From Conchocele bisecta (lineage: Eukaryota > Mollusca > Bivalvia > Lucinida > Thyasiridae), in contig CM055273.1 of assembly GCA_029237695.1 (NCBI GenBank), positions 55,417,968 to 55,481,967 on the forward strand: DNA of 64,000 nt, given 5' to 3'. Under the pieces are notes generated by a model. That model was not told the origin of the DNA and made no database searches. It was given only the letters and a program-made list of their open reading frames with translations. Position numbers and translations under genes: made by a program. Shown here in pieces: positions 43,911 through 54,046 of this stretch (within the stretch, counting starts at the first letter, position 1; the number at the start of each line of letters is the position of its first letter).

Positions 43911-44745
43911 ATGTCTGGAATGAGGATGGACTATCTATTCAATGACATAGTGAGAGAATTACGCAAATTAAAAGCTTGTTGTAAATATTTGCACAGTTTT
44001 GTAACACTATGCATATATACTCTGTTTTATTTCCCCATGTTGCATGTTATTCACTGTAATGGGATGTAAATAAAGATATGTTGAGTTGAGTTGATTTTGC
44101 TTCCTAACATTATGTAGCAGCAATGTAAGTTTGTACACACTCGGGTGAGTGGTATACAATCTGCTAATGTACTGTCGTCGTATTTCACTGTATATCGGAC
44201 ATGTAAGTACAAAGTGAAACTCATCTTCCAAGTCATTTGTACCACATAACAAACAGTATCTTAAATGACGATCTACTCTTTGATGACCATAACGTCCAGT
44301 TTCAATACGTAAATTATGTGCAGATAAACGTAATCTAGTCATGAACATGAATGCCCGTAACTTTTTGTTAGGAATCATATCCAAATACTTTTCATACTGA
44401 AATGTATTTTTGATATGTTTGTACAACACTAACACTCTATTTGTATCCATGTCATTGTGCCACTTTTGTACGAATGAGTCTACTAGTCTTTGTTTAAACA
44501 TACTAATAAATATCGTTGGTGTAACACGTTCAGGATCTTCCCACACATTACCAAAACCATACTCATACAACAACTGTTTTACGTCGGCTGTCCAGTTCAG
44601 CATACCGTTATTGCAGTCAATCAACGAACTAGTGTAGATCCTGCGCATTGCGAATTATCTGTATGTACGACATGTAACCAATATTTGATAATACGAACAT
44701 AGCGTGTGATATAAAGCGGAAATCTGGCGAGCTCACTATATTGTA
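43905..44745 (-). mobile_element. 5'-truncated LINE: C-terminal end of the reverse transcriptase ORF
   Basis: A 213-codon open stretch (44648-44007) holds KQRLVDSFVQKWHNDMD and a zinc-finger-like C-x2-C-x9-H-x4-C (CLLCGTNDLEDEFHFVLTC), as found after the RT domain in ORF2 of several non-LTR families. Upstream in another frame, ELARFPLYITRYVRIIKYWL (44730-44670) continues the protein, so a frameshift lies near 44655. Downstream, KLCKYLQQAFNLRN (about 43990-43945) is the usual C-terminal motif in a third frame. The RT catalytic region and endonuclease are absent. Dead fragment; clade not assigned. Confidence 0.8.
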
Positions 44746-44839
44746 TATGTATCTCAATTCGTTATCAGTAACTAGGAAACTAATATCAGTCGCTGTATGA
44801 GATTGATTGCGTATGTGAATTGTCGGACTTTGATGACCA

Positions 44840-45074
44840 GGGGGTCGTTTCACTAAACGTATTACGACTAAAATGTTCGTAAGTGCAAATTTAGGATCGC
44901 CTGGAAATATCAATTGATGTATTTACATTTATTGAGCATAGGCTGCTTATGCAGCCTATGCTCAATAAATGTAAATCCAATAATTGTTTACAAGAAAACA
45001 GTGTTAATGTGAAACTTACAGACTATCATAATTTTGCACTTACGAACATTTTAGTCGTACAAAGTTTAGTGAAA
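44840..45074. mobile_element. GGCCGTTTCACTAAAC palindrome family (copy 6)
   Basis: Starts GGGGGTCGTTTCACTAAACG, ends AGTTTAGTGAAACGGGCCCC. The centre is AGGCTGCTTATGCAGCCT. Confidence 0.85.
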
Positions 45075-45121
45075 CGGGCCCCAGACGGTATTTGCGATGT
45101 CTTCGGTGTATGTGGGTGTGC

Positions 45122-45240
45122 CTGTGGCTGTGACTGGAAAAATGTATTCAGATCAGCCTGTGCATCTGCACAGTCTGATCACGATCTGCACTGGTCGCCA
45201 TTACTTCAATGAAACACACGTCATGCTTCAAACAAGCAAT
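45122..45240. mobile_element. TA-target MITE, TGTGGCTGTGACTGG family, right end lost
   Basis: TGTGGCTGTGACTGGAAAAA, then CAGCCTGTGCATCTGCACAG and TTCAATGAAACACACGTCAT. Confidence 0.65.
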
Positions 45241-45247
45241 ATTATAA

Positions 45248-45302
45248 GTTGACGAACTGTTCATAGCGAATTTATTTCCGCATTTGCTGTGAACAGTTCA
45301 TC
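45248..45302. repeat. Hairpin with GAACTGTTCA arms
   Basis: GACGAACTGTTCATAGCGAA pairs imperfectly with TTGCTGTGAACAGTTCATC. Confidence 0.55.
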
Positions 45303-45404
45303 CACTTTCTACATAAACTTTGTAAATATTTTCACGGAATATCGCATATCTGCTTAGGTACAAAATCACATGACTTGCCTCATACTAGACACGCCATGGT
45401 AAAT

Positions 45405-45531
45405 GGAGTCAAAAGTTGACATCAATTTCAGAGTACATGCGGAATTATATTACTCTGTGAAAATGTATACATTTATATTTTGTTAACTAATTGATGGAGT
45501 ACTCTGAAATTTTTTTTAACTTTTGACGCCA
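45405..45531. mobile_element. Small palindrome with GGAGTCAAAAGTTGAC arms
   Basis: ATGGAGTCAAAAGTTGACAT to CAGAGTAC pairs with GTACTCTGAAATTTTTTTTA to TTTTGACGCCAT. A third direct copy of GTACTCTGAAAATTTTGTAA follows at 45533. Confidence 0.6.
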
Positions 45532-45886
45532 TTGTACTCTGAAAATTTTGTAAACTTTTGACTTTATTTACGGTTGTAAACGTATTTCATGAAATTACGC
45601 AGATGCCTGAAGGTACAAAATCGCATGGCGTGTCTCTGCTATTATTACAATGAAGTGGATAACAATTGCATGTCGCTGTGACTGTTCTATAAATAGTTAA
45701 GTCGTCTAGTCGTATTAATGCGTATAGTAAACGCACCGACTGTACTCGTAGTAAATAATATTTTCATGATAACGTATTGACAACAAACTCACACAGTTGG
45801 TAGTTATTTTTGTAAATAGTCTCATGTTACCAGTACTATAGGACGCATTTGTATGTGTACATAAAACTACTGCTGAGGTCAATTAA

Positions 45887-46109
45887 CCCATTAAAGACGG
45901 GCTACCATTATAGCAGTATGAAACCTTTATGAGAAACAGTTCCTTATTTTCTTTATATCATCTCGAATGTATATGGTGTTACCACTCGTTTGAACCATCT
46001 CGACGAGACGGTTCAAATTAGTGGTAACATCATATACCTTCATGTAGAAATAAACAAAATAATGAGATTTATTTTTACAAAAATTATCGTATCCTTAGAC
46101 TGAAATGGG
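45887..46109. mobile_element. TTAA-target MITE, type 2
   Basis: TTAA at 45883-45886 and 46110-46113 with ends CCCATTAAAGACG and CTGAAATGGG. The central hairpin TTTGAACCATCTCGACGAGA is shared with the fragment at 53283. Confidence 0.82.
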
Positions 46110-46113
46110 TTAA

Positions 46114-46686
46114 GACGTCAGGAAAATCGGTCAGATTGTAAACAGTAAACAGTAAGGAATACGAGAGTTATATCTCGGTTACAGCATTACATCATCGACA
46201 TGTCCATGAAGATCGACATAATTAGTTCCCATGAAGATATAATTAGTTTGTCCGTCCGTCCGTCCGTCCGTCCGTTTGTTTATTCATGTGTTCGTTCGCT
46301 CGTTTTCTCTTGTTGGAGGTGCTCTATGCGTCAGGCGGCATAACAGTGCGTGTTCATTGTTCATGGAACAGTAACATTTGAGTCAGCTTTTTAACAGCCA
46401 ACAGCATACATTTACAGCATGCACAGCACACATTTATCAATCGAGATATATACCTTGGAATGTGTATTGCTTAATATATTGTAGATATACATTTTTCTTA
46501 TTTTCGCCAGTATTTTCACAAGTGAAGTCACCGAACTCACGGTCAAAATCCGACGTCTTTCATTGTTCCAGTTTAAACCCATACCAGCTTGCCATTCATC
46601 TATAATAATTCGCTATTCGGTTAGCAAACTGTCTGTTGAACATTGAGCAATAACTAAAATGCATGTAGTATCTGATTCCACCAGTA
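46114..46686. other. No gene; TCCG microsatellite
   Basis: A (TCCG)n tract of about six units lies at 46251-46275. The remainder shows no recognisable feature. Confidence 0.5.
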
Positions 46687-46752
46687 TGCAAGGTAACCAG
46701 GATCTACACCGATCACAAATGTGTGATCGGTGTAGATCCTGATTGCCTTGCA
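46687..46752. repeat. 66-bp hairpin
   Basis: TGCAAGGTAACCAGGATCTA pairs with TAGATCCTGATTGCCTTGCA; the centre is GATCACAAATGTGTGATC. Confidence 0.7.
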
Positions 46753-47064
46753 CAAGGCAGTACATCTATTTCGTCTGGTCGTGGTCAATATCGTTTTTTT
46801 TGGACGCTTGGTGATTGCTCACCAATCTCCGACTGAGTGGAAATTGTTTCGTTGTGGTGGATGGAATAGCAATGACGAATGACGTATTGATTGGCTAATT
46901 CTGGGTGGGAAATTATTTAACTGTGCCTTAACAAACGGGGCGTACAGTATCCGTGGCCAGACTAGCTGCCGAGTTGGTGGCGTACTCTCGAACGGTAAAA
47001 GTATGTCAACGCGAGCGAAATTGCGTGCCTGCAGCCAGATAACGGTACAGTAAAAACTGCTGTA

Positions 47065-47168
47065 TGTTTTTAAATCATGAACAGACATCATCGTCAGAGT
47101 AAAATGACAATGAGACCCACGAGAGTGTTTTTTCTTAGTGTTCCGTTTAGAGAGGGTCTACTACTGTA
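47065..47168 (+). mobile_element. Pogo-like element, right part only
   Basis: AATCATGAACAGACATCATC spacer, then GTTCCGTTTAGAGAGGGTCT and ACTACTGTA. The left palindrome is missing. Confidence 0.6.
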
Positions 47169-47199
47169 TATGATGTTTGTTAAAAAATCGACAGGTGTT

Positions 47200-47313
47200 T
47201 CACTGACGGAATGGCGAACAGTGAAGACCCTGATCAGACTGCGCGGATGCGCAGGCTGATCGGGGTCTACACTGGTCGCAAATACCTATGATCAACATTC
47301 CCCCAGCCACGTA
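47200..47313. mobile_element. TA-target MITE fragment, TGTGGCTGTGACTGG family
   Basis: AGACCCTGATCAGACTGCGC, GGGTCTACACTGGTCGCAAA and CCCCCAGCCACGTA are interior and right-end words of that family. Confidence 0.6.
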
Positions 47314-47357
47314 ATATTAGAGAGACAAGTCAACAATACGGCAGACACTCAGTCAAG

Positions 47358-47850
47358 TACGGAAGCCCATTAGGGTCGCTTCACTTTTTTTTATTTCCAT
47401 TTATTCAAGATCTTTTCTTGAATTTTCAAGATCTTTTCTTGAATGTTCAAGTTCTTTTCTTGAATTTTCGAGATATTTTCTTGAATTTTCAAGATGTTTT
47501 CTTGATGTTTTCTTGAATTTTCAAGTTCTTTTCTTGAATTTTCGAGATCTTTTCTTGAATTGTCAAGAATTCTGCATGTACTCTGTATGCGAGAAAGTAT
47601 CTTGAAAATTCAAGAAAAGATCTTGAAAATTCAAGAAAAGAACTTGAAAATTGAAAATTCAAGAAAAGAACTTGAAAATTCAAGAAAATATCTTGAAAAT
47701 TCGAGAAAAGAACTTGAAGATTCAAGAAAAGATCTTGAAAATTCAAGAAAGTATCTTGAAAATTCAATAAAAGATCTCGAAAATTCAAGAAAAGATCTTG
47801 AATGAATGGAAAACAAAAAAGAAGCGAAGTGGCCCTAATGGGCTTCCGTA
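47358..47850. mobile_element. Minisatellite foldback, type b, longest copy, with 6-bp target duplication
   Basis: Left end TACGGAAGCCCATTAGGGTC, right end GGCCCTAATGGGCTTCCGTA. GTCAAG lies at 47352-47357 and 47851-47856. Each arm has roughly nine or ten 21-bp TTCAAGAAAAGATCTTGAAA units. A short non-repeat island (GCATGTACTCTGTATGCGAG) interrupts near 47575. The ORFs seen here are repeat peptides only. Confidence 0.92.
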
Positions 47851-48109
47851 GTCAAGCACTCGCTATATCGGTTAATATATTCACCCTTCGTGTGACCGCC
47901 CATGCAACTACGTGTATTGGGAAAGTACATGTAAATATGTTTATTACATGAAGCGTGTTCACATATACAGAATACCAGATGTTTATTATTGTGGAAAATC
48001 AACATTTCTACCGCTGTCTCACCAGAAAATGCATATTCGGTTGCACATGGTGACATTAGTACAAGGCTATGCAGTCGTATATGTGTGCATCATGAACACA
48101 GTGCGGTAT

Positions 48110-48419
48110 CTGATGCCTATTTCATCAACATTGCAAAGTATACTTTAGTAGCAAAGTATACTTTGAGGGAGAAATTTTCAATTTTATGATAAATTTATTA
48201 ATTTTTATTATACTGAATTTATTACATTATCACAGCCAATTTGGCTGTGATAATGTAATAAATTCAGTATAATAATTCTGCATACTTTTAATCATGAAAT
48301 ATATGCATTTGTTAGTTCTATATGAAATAATGCATTTCAGGAAAAATACATGATTACTCCCTCAAAGTATACTTTGCTAGTAAAGTATACTTTGCAATGT
48401 TGATGAAATAGGCTACTGA
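48110..48419. mobile_element. ATTTCATCAACATTGC palindrome (copy 4), best preserved
   Basis: GCCTATTTCATCAACATTGC and GCAATGTTGATGAAATAGGC ends. Arms include ACTTTGAGGGAGAAATTTTC and meet at CACAGCCAATTTGGCTGTG. Confidence 0.85.
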
Positions 48420-48663
48420 TAAGTGTGGACGGTCATGTTACAAAGTGAAGATGTGTCAACTTGCATCATTTCTCATGCACTACTTCACACGCGGAGGATA
48501 TCATTTGCGCGAAGGAAACCAAAGTAGTCCCTTGTGAAGAAAATATGCTTCACCGCATTGGCAAACATGTATAATTTGTAGATGATACTGAACGTTGGCG
48601 ATACGAATTAATTGTAGCATTGCAGTGTCCATCGCTTTTGTCTTTCGTTTTTACTGGTGATCG

Positions 48664-48941
48664 TAAGGAGCCCCGCAGGGGACGTAGAATTCTTTTTTTA
48701 TTAATTCGTTCGCACGAAATAACAATTCGTTCCCTCAAATTAACAATTCGTTCTCACGAAATAACAATTCATTACCTCAATTTAACAATTCGTTCCCTCG
48801 AATTAACAATTCGTTCCCACGATATAATAATTCGTTCCCACGAATTAACAATTCGTTCGTGGGAATGAATTGTTAAATTGAGGGAGCAAATTGTTAATTC
48901 GTGGGAACGAATTGTTAAATTGAGGGAACGAATTGTTATTG
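48664..48941. mobile_element. Minisatellite foldback, type a, right end missing
   Basis: Left end TAAGGAGCCCCGCAGGGGAC, then inverted arms of 21-bp TTCGTTCCCTCAATTTAACA-type units. It stops at GAATTGTTATTGCTGG without the expected right terminal. Confidence 0.8.
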
Positions 48942-49077
48942 CTGGAAACTTAATAAAAAGGAGCTACACTGGCCACATTTCTCCAATCACAGACACATCA
49001 CTTCATGCATTACCAGTATAACCTCTCTAGACCGTACACTGCCCTATGTTTAATTTAGATGAGTTTCATTGTAAACT

Positions 49078-49637
49078 ATAGTCTGTTTCACCAAAAGCTG
49101 CCCAAATTTTACGGCTATATAGACAATTCAAAAACAATATTATTTTCGACAATATTAAATTAAAGGAAAATTTGAGAATGAGCCTTCTTTTCATTTCGTG
49201 AAATTCGGTCAAATATTGATTTTATTACGAAAAATTGATTTGTCTATGGGAATTTAACATGGGGAAAAAAGTGGTAAGGAACTGTGGCAGGAGTCAAAAA
49301 ACGAAAAAGTTTGGAAACCTGACTAAATAGCTTTGATATGATCTAACTAAGAAAACAAAAGTTAAATTTTAAAAATCGGTCCAGTATTTCTAAAATTCAA
49401 AAATATTTCACCATATTAAATCCCCATAGACATCTTCACTCCGTGAAGATGTCTATGGGGATTTAACATGGGGAAAAATTGTTTTTTCGCAATAATCAAT
49501 ATTTGACCAAATTTCACGAAATAAAAAGAAGGCTCATTCTTAAATTTTCCTTTAATTTAATATTATCGAAAAAAATATGGTTTTTGAATTGTTTATATGG
49601 CCGTAAAATTTGGGCAGCTTTCGTGAAACAGACTATA
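49078..49637. mobile_element. 560-bp inverted-repeat element, AGTCTGTTTCAC family (copy 1)
   Basis: ATAGTCTGTTTCACCAAAAG pairs with CTTTCGTGAAACAGACTAT. Arms run through GAATGAGCCTTCTTTTCATT to a centre CATAGACATCTTCACTCCGT. Related elements: 56910, 61649. Confidence 0.8.
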
Positions 49638-49647
49638 AGTGTAATTA

Positions 49648-49715
49648 CAGTGGTTCCCTCTAAACAGGACACTCTGGGGACCTCCCAGGGTGTCCGGTTT
49701 AGAGAGGTTCAACTG
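49648..49715. mobile_element. Pogo-like miniature palindrome
   Basis: TA-bounded CAGTGGTTCCCTCTAAACAG and TTTAGAGAGGTTCAACTG. Confidence 0.78.
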
Positions 49716-49909
49716 TATCTCTGTTACTGCTCGGACAGATCAACAGTGATGTTGACTGTCCCGTAGGGTCCAGCTGGTACGCGCATTTATGGTGACTGTG
49801 TGGAACGGAATGCGGACAAGGAAACCAGGTTGTAAATAAACAGCGCGTGACGCCCAACAAACAACGCTGTTTACGCGTGCTTCATGCTCCAGCGAATGCT
49901 GTGCAAGTA

Positions 49910-50088
49910 CAGTGAAACCTCTCTAAACCGGACACCCTAGGAGGTCCCCTGGGTGTCCGGCTTACAGAGGTTTCATTGTAAATCAGGTATTTCATCATTA
50001 CTAGACATAGGTGTGTGCCATGTGATCAGGAACAGACATTATCACCTGGGATAAATGGCGTGTGTTTTCTTATGGACCGGTTACACTG
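49910..50088. mobile_element. Pogo-like compound element
   Basis: CAGTGAAACCTCTCTAAACC left palindrome, spacer with GATCAGGAACAGACATTATC, and an eroded right arm GGACCGGTTACACTG. Confidence 0.78.
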
Positions 50089-50819
50089 TACTGTAAGCTG
50101 TACGGGCCGGTATGATAAGACATCCATAAGACGGCGGACGGTAAAACACGTTAAAGATAAGTGCTTCAATTTTATTCTGTTTTCCCCTTTAAAACTAGCA
50201 AAAATCACGAACTAAACTTGGTAATCATGTGTACAACTGTTGTCTCAACCCTCGGTTGCTCTTGTCAGGGTCCATCTCTCGCTAATATAAGCAGGAATGA
50301 CCAAACAACGTGAACATTTTGTAAATGAAGCGAGAGAACGGTCTTTACCGAGCTCGCATACGGCCATTTCTGCATGGATTTTGAATTTGTCACTTGATCT
50401 GACATCATTGATTGATGCTCTTTCCGAATATGTGCCCCTCGTTTCCACACTCTAATTGCAAATATGTCAAAAATGACTTAGACAAAAATCACCACTGGAC
50501 AACATTGTATAAGGTTGTCCCGCCGACCACCAGAGAAAAATTATTTATTTCTAATACACTACCTTCAAACGACATCAATTTTATATATGACACTTTATAC
50601 AATATACATGCCTTCCACAAATCCTTTGGAACCCGCTGCAATAATAACATCGAAACATCACCCCGTGTCGATTGGGAAGCTGAAACGAAAGGAAACATTG
50701 TAGGCAAGGCAAACGAACATTACTACCAAACATAACCAGACACTGATGGGTGTACCCCATACAACATCTACGCACAAACAAAACTTGAACCAAACTTCTA
50801 ACTAATTTGACATTGACCT
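50089..50819. other. No gene recognised
   Basis: The largest frame is 107 codons (50412-50735, plus strand) with no domain I recognise and no repeat support either way. Confidence 0.4.
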
Positions 50820-51510
50820 TGAGCACAGGGCCGCATGAGTGGGCCACGTAATGAAAGTATGGATAATGACGAATACGTATATGATTGCTTTATTGATTGA
50901 TTGGTGTGTAACGGCCTATCAACAACTAAGGTCAGTTAAGGCCGGGCCAACGGGTTCGATACCGTATATAATCAGCGGCATTAGGGGGAAAATCCCCAAA
51001 TCACAGCATGAAAGCAGACTATCAGAGCAATGGGTGTGTGAAATATCAAGCAGATCCATGCAAGGAAACAGACATTATGCACCAATATCAGCATTGAGAC
51101 TGGGCTTAGCGGGGGCAGGACGATCGTGGATTATTCACAGAGCGGTATAGCAATGTGGGTGTGAAATATCAAGTAGATCCGTGCAAGAAAACAAAAATTA
51201 TAAGACATTTATCTGAGCGTTAAGGCTCCAAATGCACCAAGTATGTGACATTGACCATGAGCTTAACAGGGGCGGGACGATCGTGGATTTTTCGCAGGGC
51301 GGTAGAGGACCGTTATAGCAATGCGTGTGTTAAATATCAAGCAGATCCGTGTAAGGAAATTATAAGACATTTACTCGAGCTTAAGGTTTCGGGACGTACG
51401 TACGTACGGACAGATGGATGAACGGGATGTACGGACGCCGGTAATACTATATGACGCCCCCCCCCCACCCCCCTCTCACCGTTCTTCTGTGGCGGGGGCA
51501 TAAAAAGCGC
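50820..51510 (+). repeat. Degenerate ~160-bp tandem repeats ending in a GGAC-rich and poly-C tract
   Basis: GAAATATCAAGCAGATCC-like words at about 51040, 51168 and 51331 and GGACGATCGTGGATT at 51118 and 51276 mark diverged units. ACGTACGTACGTACGGACAG near 51395 and a C-run at 51457 close it. Similar in plan to the element at 23747. Confidence 0.6.
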
Positions 51511-51949
51511 AACAATAGTTCACATTTATAAAAGTGATGGGCCGTGGCCTAGGGGATAATTAAGTCATTGAACGTCAGCACCCTAGGCGTGAAACATTCT
51601 TACATAGGATTTACATCCCACAGGTATGTCGGATGAAACTTTAAAGGGTGGCCCCGTCTCTATATGACCTTAACTTTCACATTTATAGATAATAGCGGGA
51701 CACATAGTTTACGTTGCACCACCCATATCTATGCTTTCACAAGACACGTTTATATCTTATTGTCTTAAATGTCATGTCAAATATACGGAATATATTTCCA
51801 TAACTATTTACATGCATACAAAACATCAGATAATTTGAAGTCGAACATCGGTCTCAAAGTAACCGGGGGTCAACAATGTGTCTCTGGACTACCTGTCCAG
51901 CGCGCGCTGTATGCGGTGCATATGATCTTTAATGTTTCATGTGCACGGT

Positions 51950-52030
51950 TTGCGAACGGTAACTCTTGAAATCTACTCCCGTACCGTCCGAGGACGGTAC
52001 GGGAGTAGATTGCAAGAGTTACCGTTCGCA
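51950..52030. mobile_element. Palindrome with GCGAACGGTAACTCTTG arms (copy 1)
   Basis: TGCGAACGGTAACTCTTGAA pairs with TGCAAGAGTTACCGTTCGCA; the centre is CCGTACCGTCCGAGGACGGT. Copy 2 is at 60501. Confidence 0.8.
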
Positions 52031-52070
52031 TCCTGAAGCGTTGTTCACATTCATTGAAACTACATGATTA

Positions 52071-52288
52071 ATAAACCTCTCTAAACCGGACAACCTGGGA
52101 GGGCCCCAGGGTGTCCGGCTTAGAGAGGTTTCACTGCAAATCAGGAATTTGAATTTGATCATTCTGAGTGTGCGCTAGTGCTATGCGATCACGAACAGGC
52201 ATTATTAACGAGATAAATGATTAAGAAACTCATCAAAAATAAGATCATAGTGTGTTTAGTTGGTGTCCGGTTTAGAGAGGTTCCACTG
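52071..52288. mobile_element. Pogo-like compound element
   Basis: Eroded left end TAAACCTCTCTAAACCGGAC, internal arm GGCTTAGAGAGGTTTCACTG, right arm GGTTTAGAGAGGTTCCACTG. Confidence 0.78.
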
Positions 52289-52289
52289 T

Positions 52290-52800
52290 ATTGTATTGTC
52301 GCGTTGATCAATAACTAATTTTAAAAACATGGAGAGCAATAGGCGTAGCGTTCACCATTTAAAATTTCTTCACAATTGTCTACATTCTTCTGGGATCAAT
52401 GGTACTGGTCACAAAACGTTCAAAAATAATAAATCGCCCGTGCCTACATCACCGGTCTTTTTGACAAATGGACAATAGGCGTTGGTGAATATTAGACGGC
52501 TCCACTATGCAGGACGCCGAACTCAATGACAACGTAAACCCATCGTAATCAGCATGTCCGCTCTGACCTAGCCATAACCTCTAACAGCACAACTATGCTA
52601 TTTTCAGCGAAATTGGGATGTTATCAGTATTTATATTACATGTATTTGCATGTATTATTAAATAAGACCGAGCGGAAACACGAAATGCGTTGATATTATG
52701 GATTTTCAAATACACCCTTTAACTCTATAACTACACATAGTCATTATGTTTTCAAGGGTCGTCAGCATTCAATCAATCTTGTGCATGGCTACATTTCATA
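52290..52800. other. No gene recognised
   Basis: No domain-bearing frame or paired repeats. Confidence 0.4.
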
Positions 52801-53120
52801 TAGAGAATAGTAGGTTAGCCATATCTGGCAAGGCTTAGGAAACAGGATGAGCGAGGCTCTGCATAGCCCATCCCGCTTCCGTGCCGCGTAAAATATGTTT
52901 TCCCATTCTCGGCACTAGCCTACTATTCTATTTATCCCGTCAACACTACAAATAGCTTTAAAATACAAAATAATAACCCCAGCCGCATCCTCAAAATCGG
53001 AGAATCGACTAGTGTGATAACCGCACATGATTATGCAGTGATTATGTCGTATTGATAGGATATCAAAAAAAGTTTCACGGCACCGTGTTTCACGGCACAT
53101 ACGCACTGTGTTGACGGGAT
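52801..53120 (-). mobile_element. Two-module element (copy 7)
   Basis: TAGAGAATAGTAGGTTAGCC hairpin with part of one arm deleted, then TATCCCGTCAACACTACAAA to GTGTTGACGGGATAAATA. About 45 bp of extra sequence (around CCGCATCCTCAAAATCGGAG) lies inside the second module. Confidence 0.8.
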
Positions 53121-53235
53121 AAATATAATTACTGTATATTTTAAACACCATTGCAACACGTGCAATGAGCTTTCCATTTTTCCACCACGTTTATAACTTT
53201 ATTATTTGTATATGTCACAACTGTCCTAAACCACA

Positions 53236-53411
53236 CTTATAGAGAATAGTAGGTTAGTGCCGTGAATGGGAAAAAATATCCGGCAAGGCTCAATAATTTC
53301 TTTATTTCTCATCAGAAGTATATGTTGTGACCACTCATTTGAACCGTCTCGCCGAGACGGTTCAAATGAGTGGTCACAACATATACTTTGGTTCAGAAAT
53401 AAGGAAAATAG
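53236..53411. mobile_element. Chimeric fragment: partial two-module end joined to a TTAA type-2 hairpin
   Basis: 53236-53288 is the first ~50 bp of a two-module element (GAGAATAGTAGGTTAGTGCC). It breaks into CTTTATTTCTCATCAGAAGT and a perfect hairpin CATTTGAACCGTCTCGCCGA, part of the TTAA type-2 body, then a complete two-module element starts at 53413. Confidence 0.65.
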
Positions 53412-53412
53412 G

Positions 53413-53678
53413 TAGAGAATAGTAGGTTAGTGCCGTGAATGGGAAAAAATATCTGGCAAGGCTCAGGAAACGGGATGGGAGAGGCTCTGCCGAGCACATC
53501 CCGTTTCCGTGCCGCGCCAGATATGTTTTACCATTCACGACACTAACCTACTATTCTATTTATCCCGTCAACACCTAAAAATGGCTGTAAAATGCAAAAA
53601 TAATATTGACTGGATATCAAAAATATTTCACGGCACCGTGTTTCACGGCACATACGCACTGTGTTGACGGGATAAATG
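53413..53678 (-). mobile_element. Two-module element (copy 8)
   Basis: TAGAGAATAGTAGGTTAGTG hairpin with loop GGGATGGGAGAGGCTCTGCC, then TATCCCGTCAACACCTAAAA to GTGTTGACGGGATAAAT. Confidence 0.82.
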
Positions 53679-53690
53679 GTCATACATGTA

Positions 53691-53903
53691 TGTGGTTGTG
53701 ACTGGAGAAAGTGTACTTATAATTTCGCTCCCAGTATGGATCCAAATCAGCCTGATCAGGATCTAGACTGTTCGCCATTTCATCAATGAAACACCCGTCG
53801 TAATTGTAACAAACAAAACAAAAAGAACGTTATCAGATAACATGAGTGTGTTATTCGATCACAAGTCCCATACGGCCCATTTCTCCAGTCACCGCCACAT
53901 ACT
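53691..53903. mobile_element. TA-target MITE, TGTGGCTGTGACTGG family, full copy
   Basis: TATGTGGTTGTGACTGGAGA and CTCCAGTCACCGCCACATA bound it, each with TA. Body words ATGGATCCAAATCAGCCTGA and TCAATGAAACACCCGTCG. Confidence 0.82.
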
Positions 53904-54046
53904 GTACCTACATTATCATACAGGATCTCATCAAACGGATTAGTACACTTGATTTATGTTCACTGTCGGGTCAAAAGTTCAACGCTGACACGAAACCACA
54001 TACAACTGTTGTAACGTGATGCAACATCGGACCACTATTGGTCGTG

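Noticed and set aside
44007..44245. Second small minus-strand ORF overlapping the LINE frame as a separate gene
   Set aside because: It is a shifted reading of the same LINE C-terminal region.
47489..47816. Long overlapping ORFs with ENSRKDL and LEFSRSF repeats
   Set aside because: Same cause: 21-bp units in the type b foldback. Open on both strands with no conserved start.
47358..47850. CRISPR-like regular repeats
   Set aside because: There are no unique spacers between units, the arms are inverted, and the sequence is eukaryotic.
50412..50735. 107-codon plus-strand ORF as a host exon
   Set aside because: No domain recognised and no splice-site or codon-use support that can be judged by eye; left as uncertain.
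50940..50975. GGGTTCGATACC as a tRNA T-arm/B box
   Set aside because: No matching A box upstream and no acceptor stem; it lies within degenerate tandem repeats.
51530..51610. tRNA-like or tRNA-derived SINE (TGGCCTAGGGGAT resembles an A box)
   Set aside because: No convincing B box (GGTTCGANNCC) at the expected distance and no cloverleaf that I could draw.
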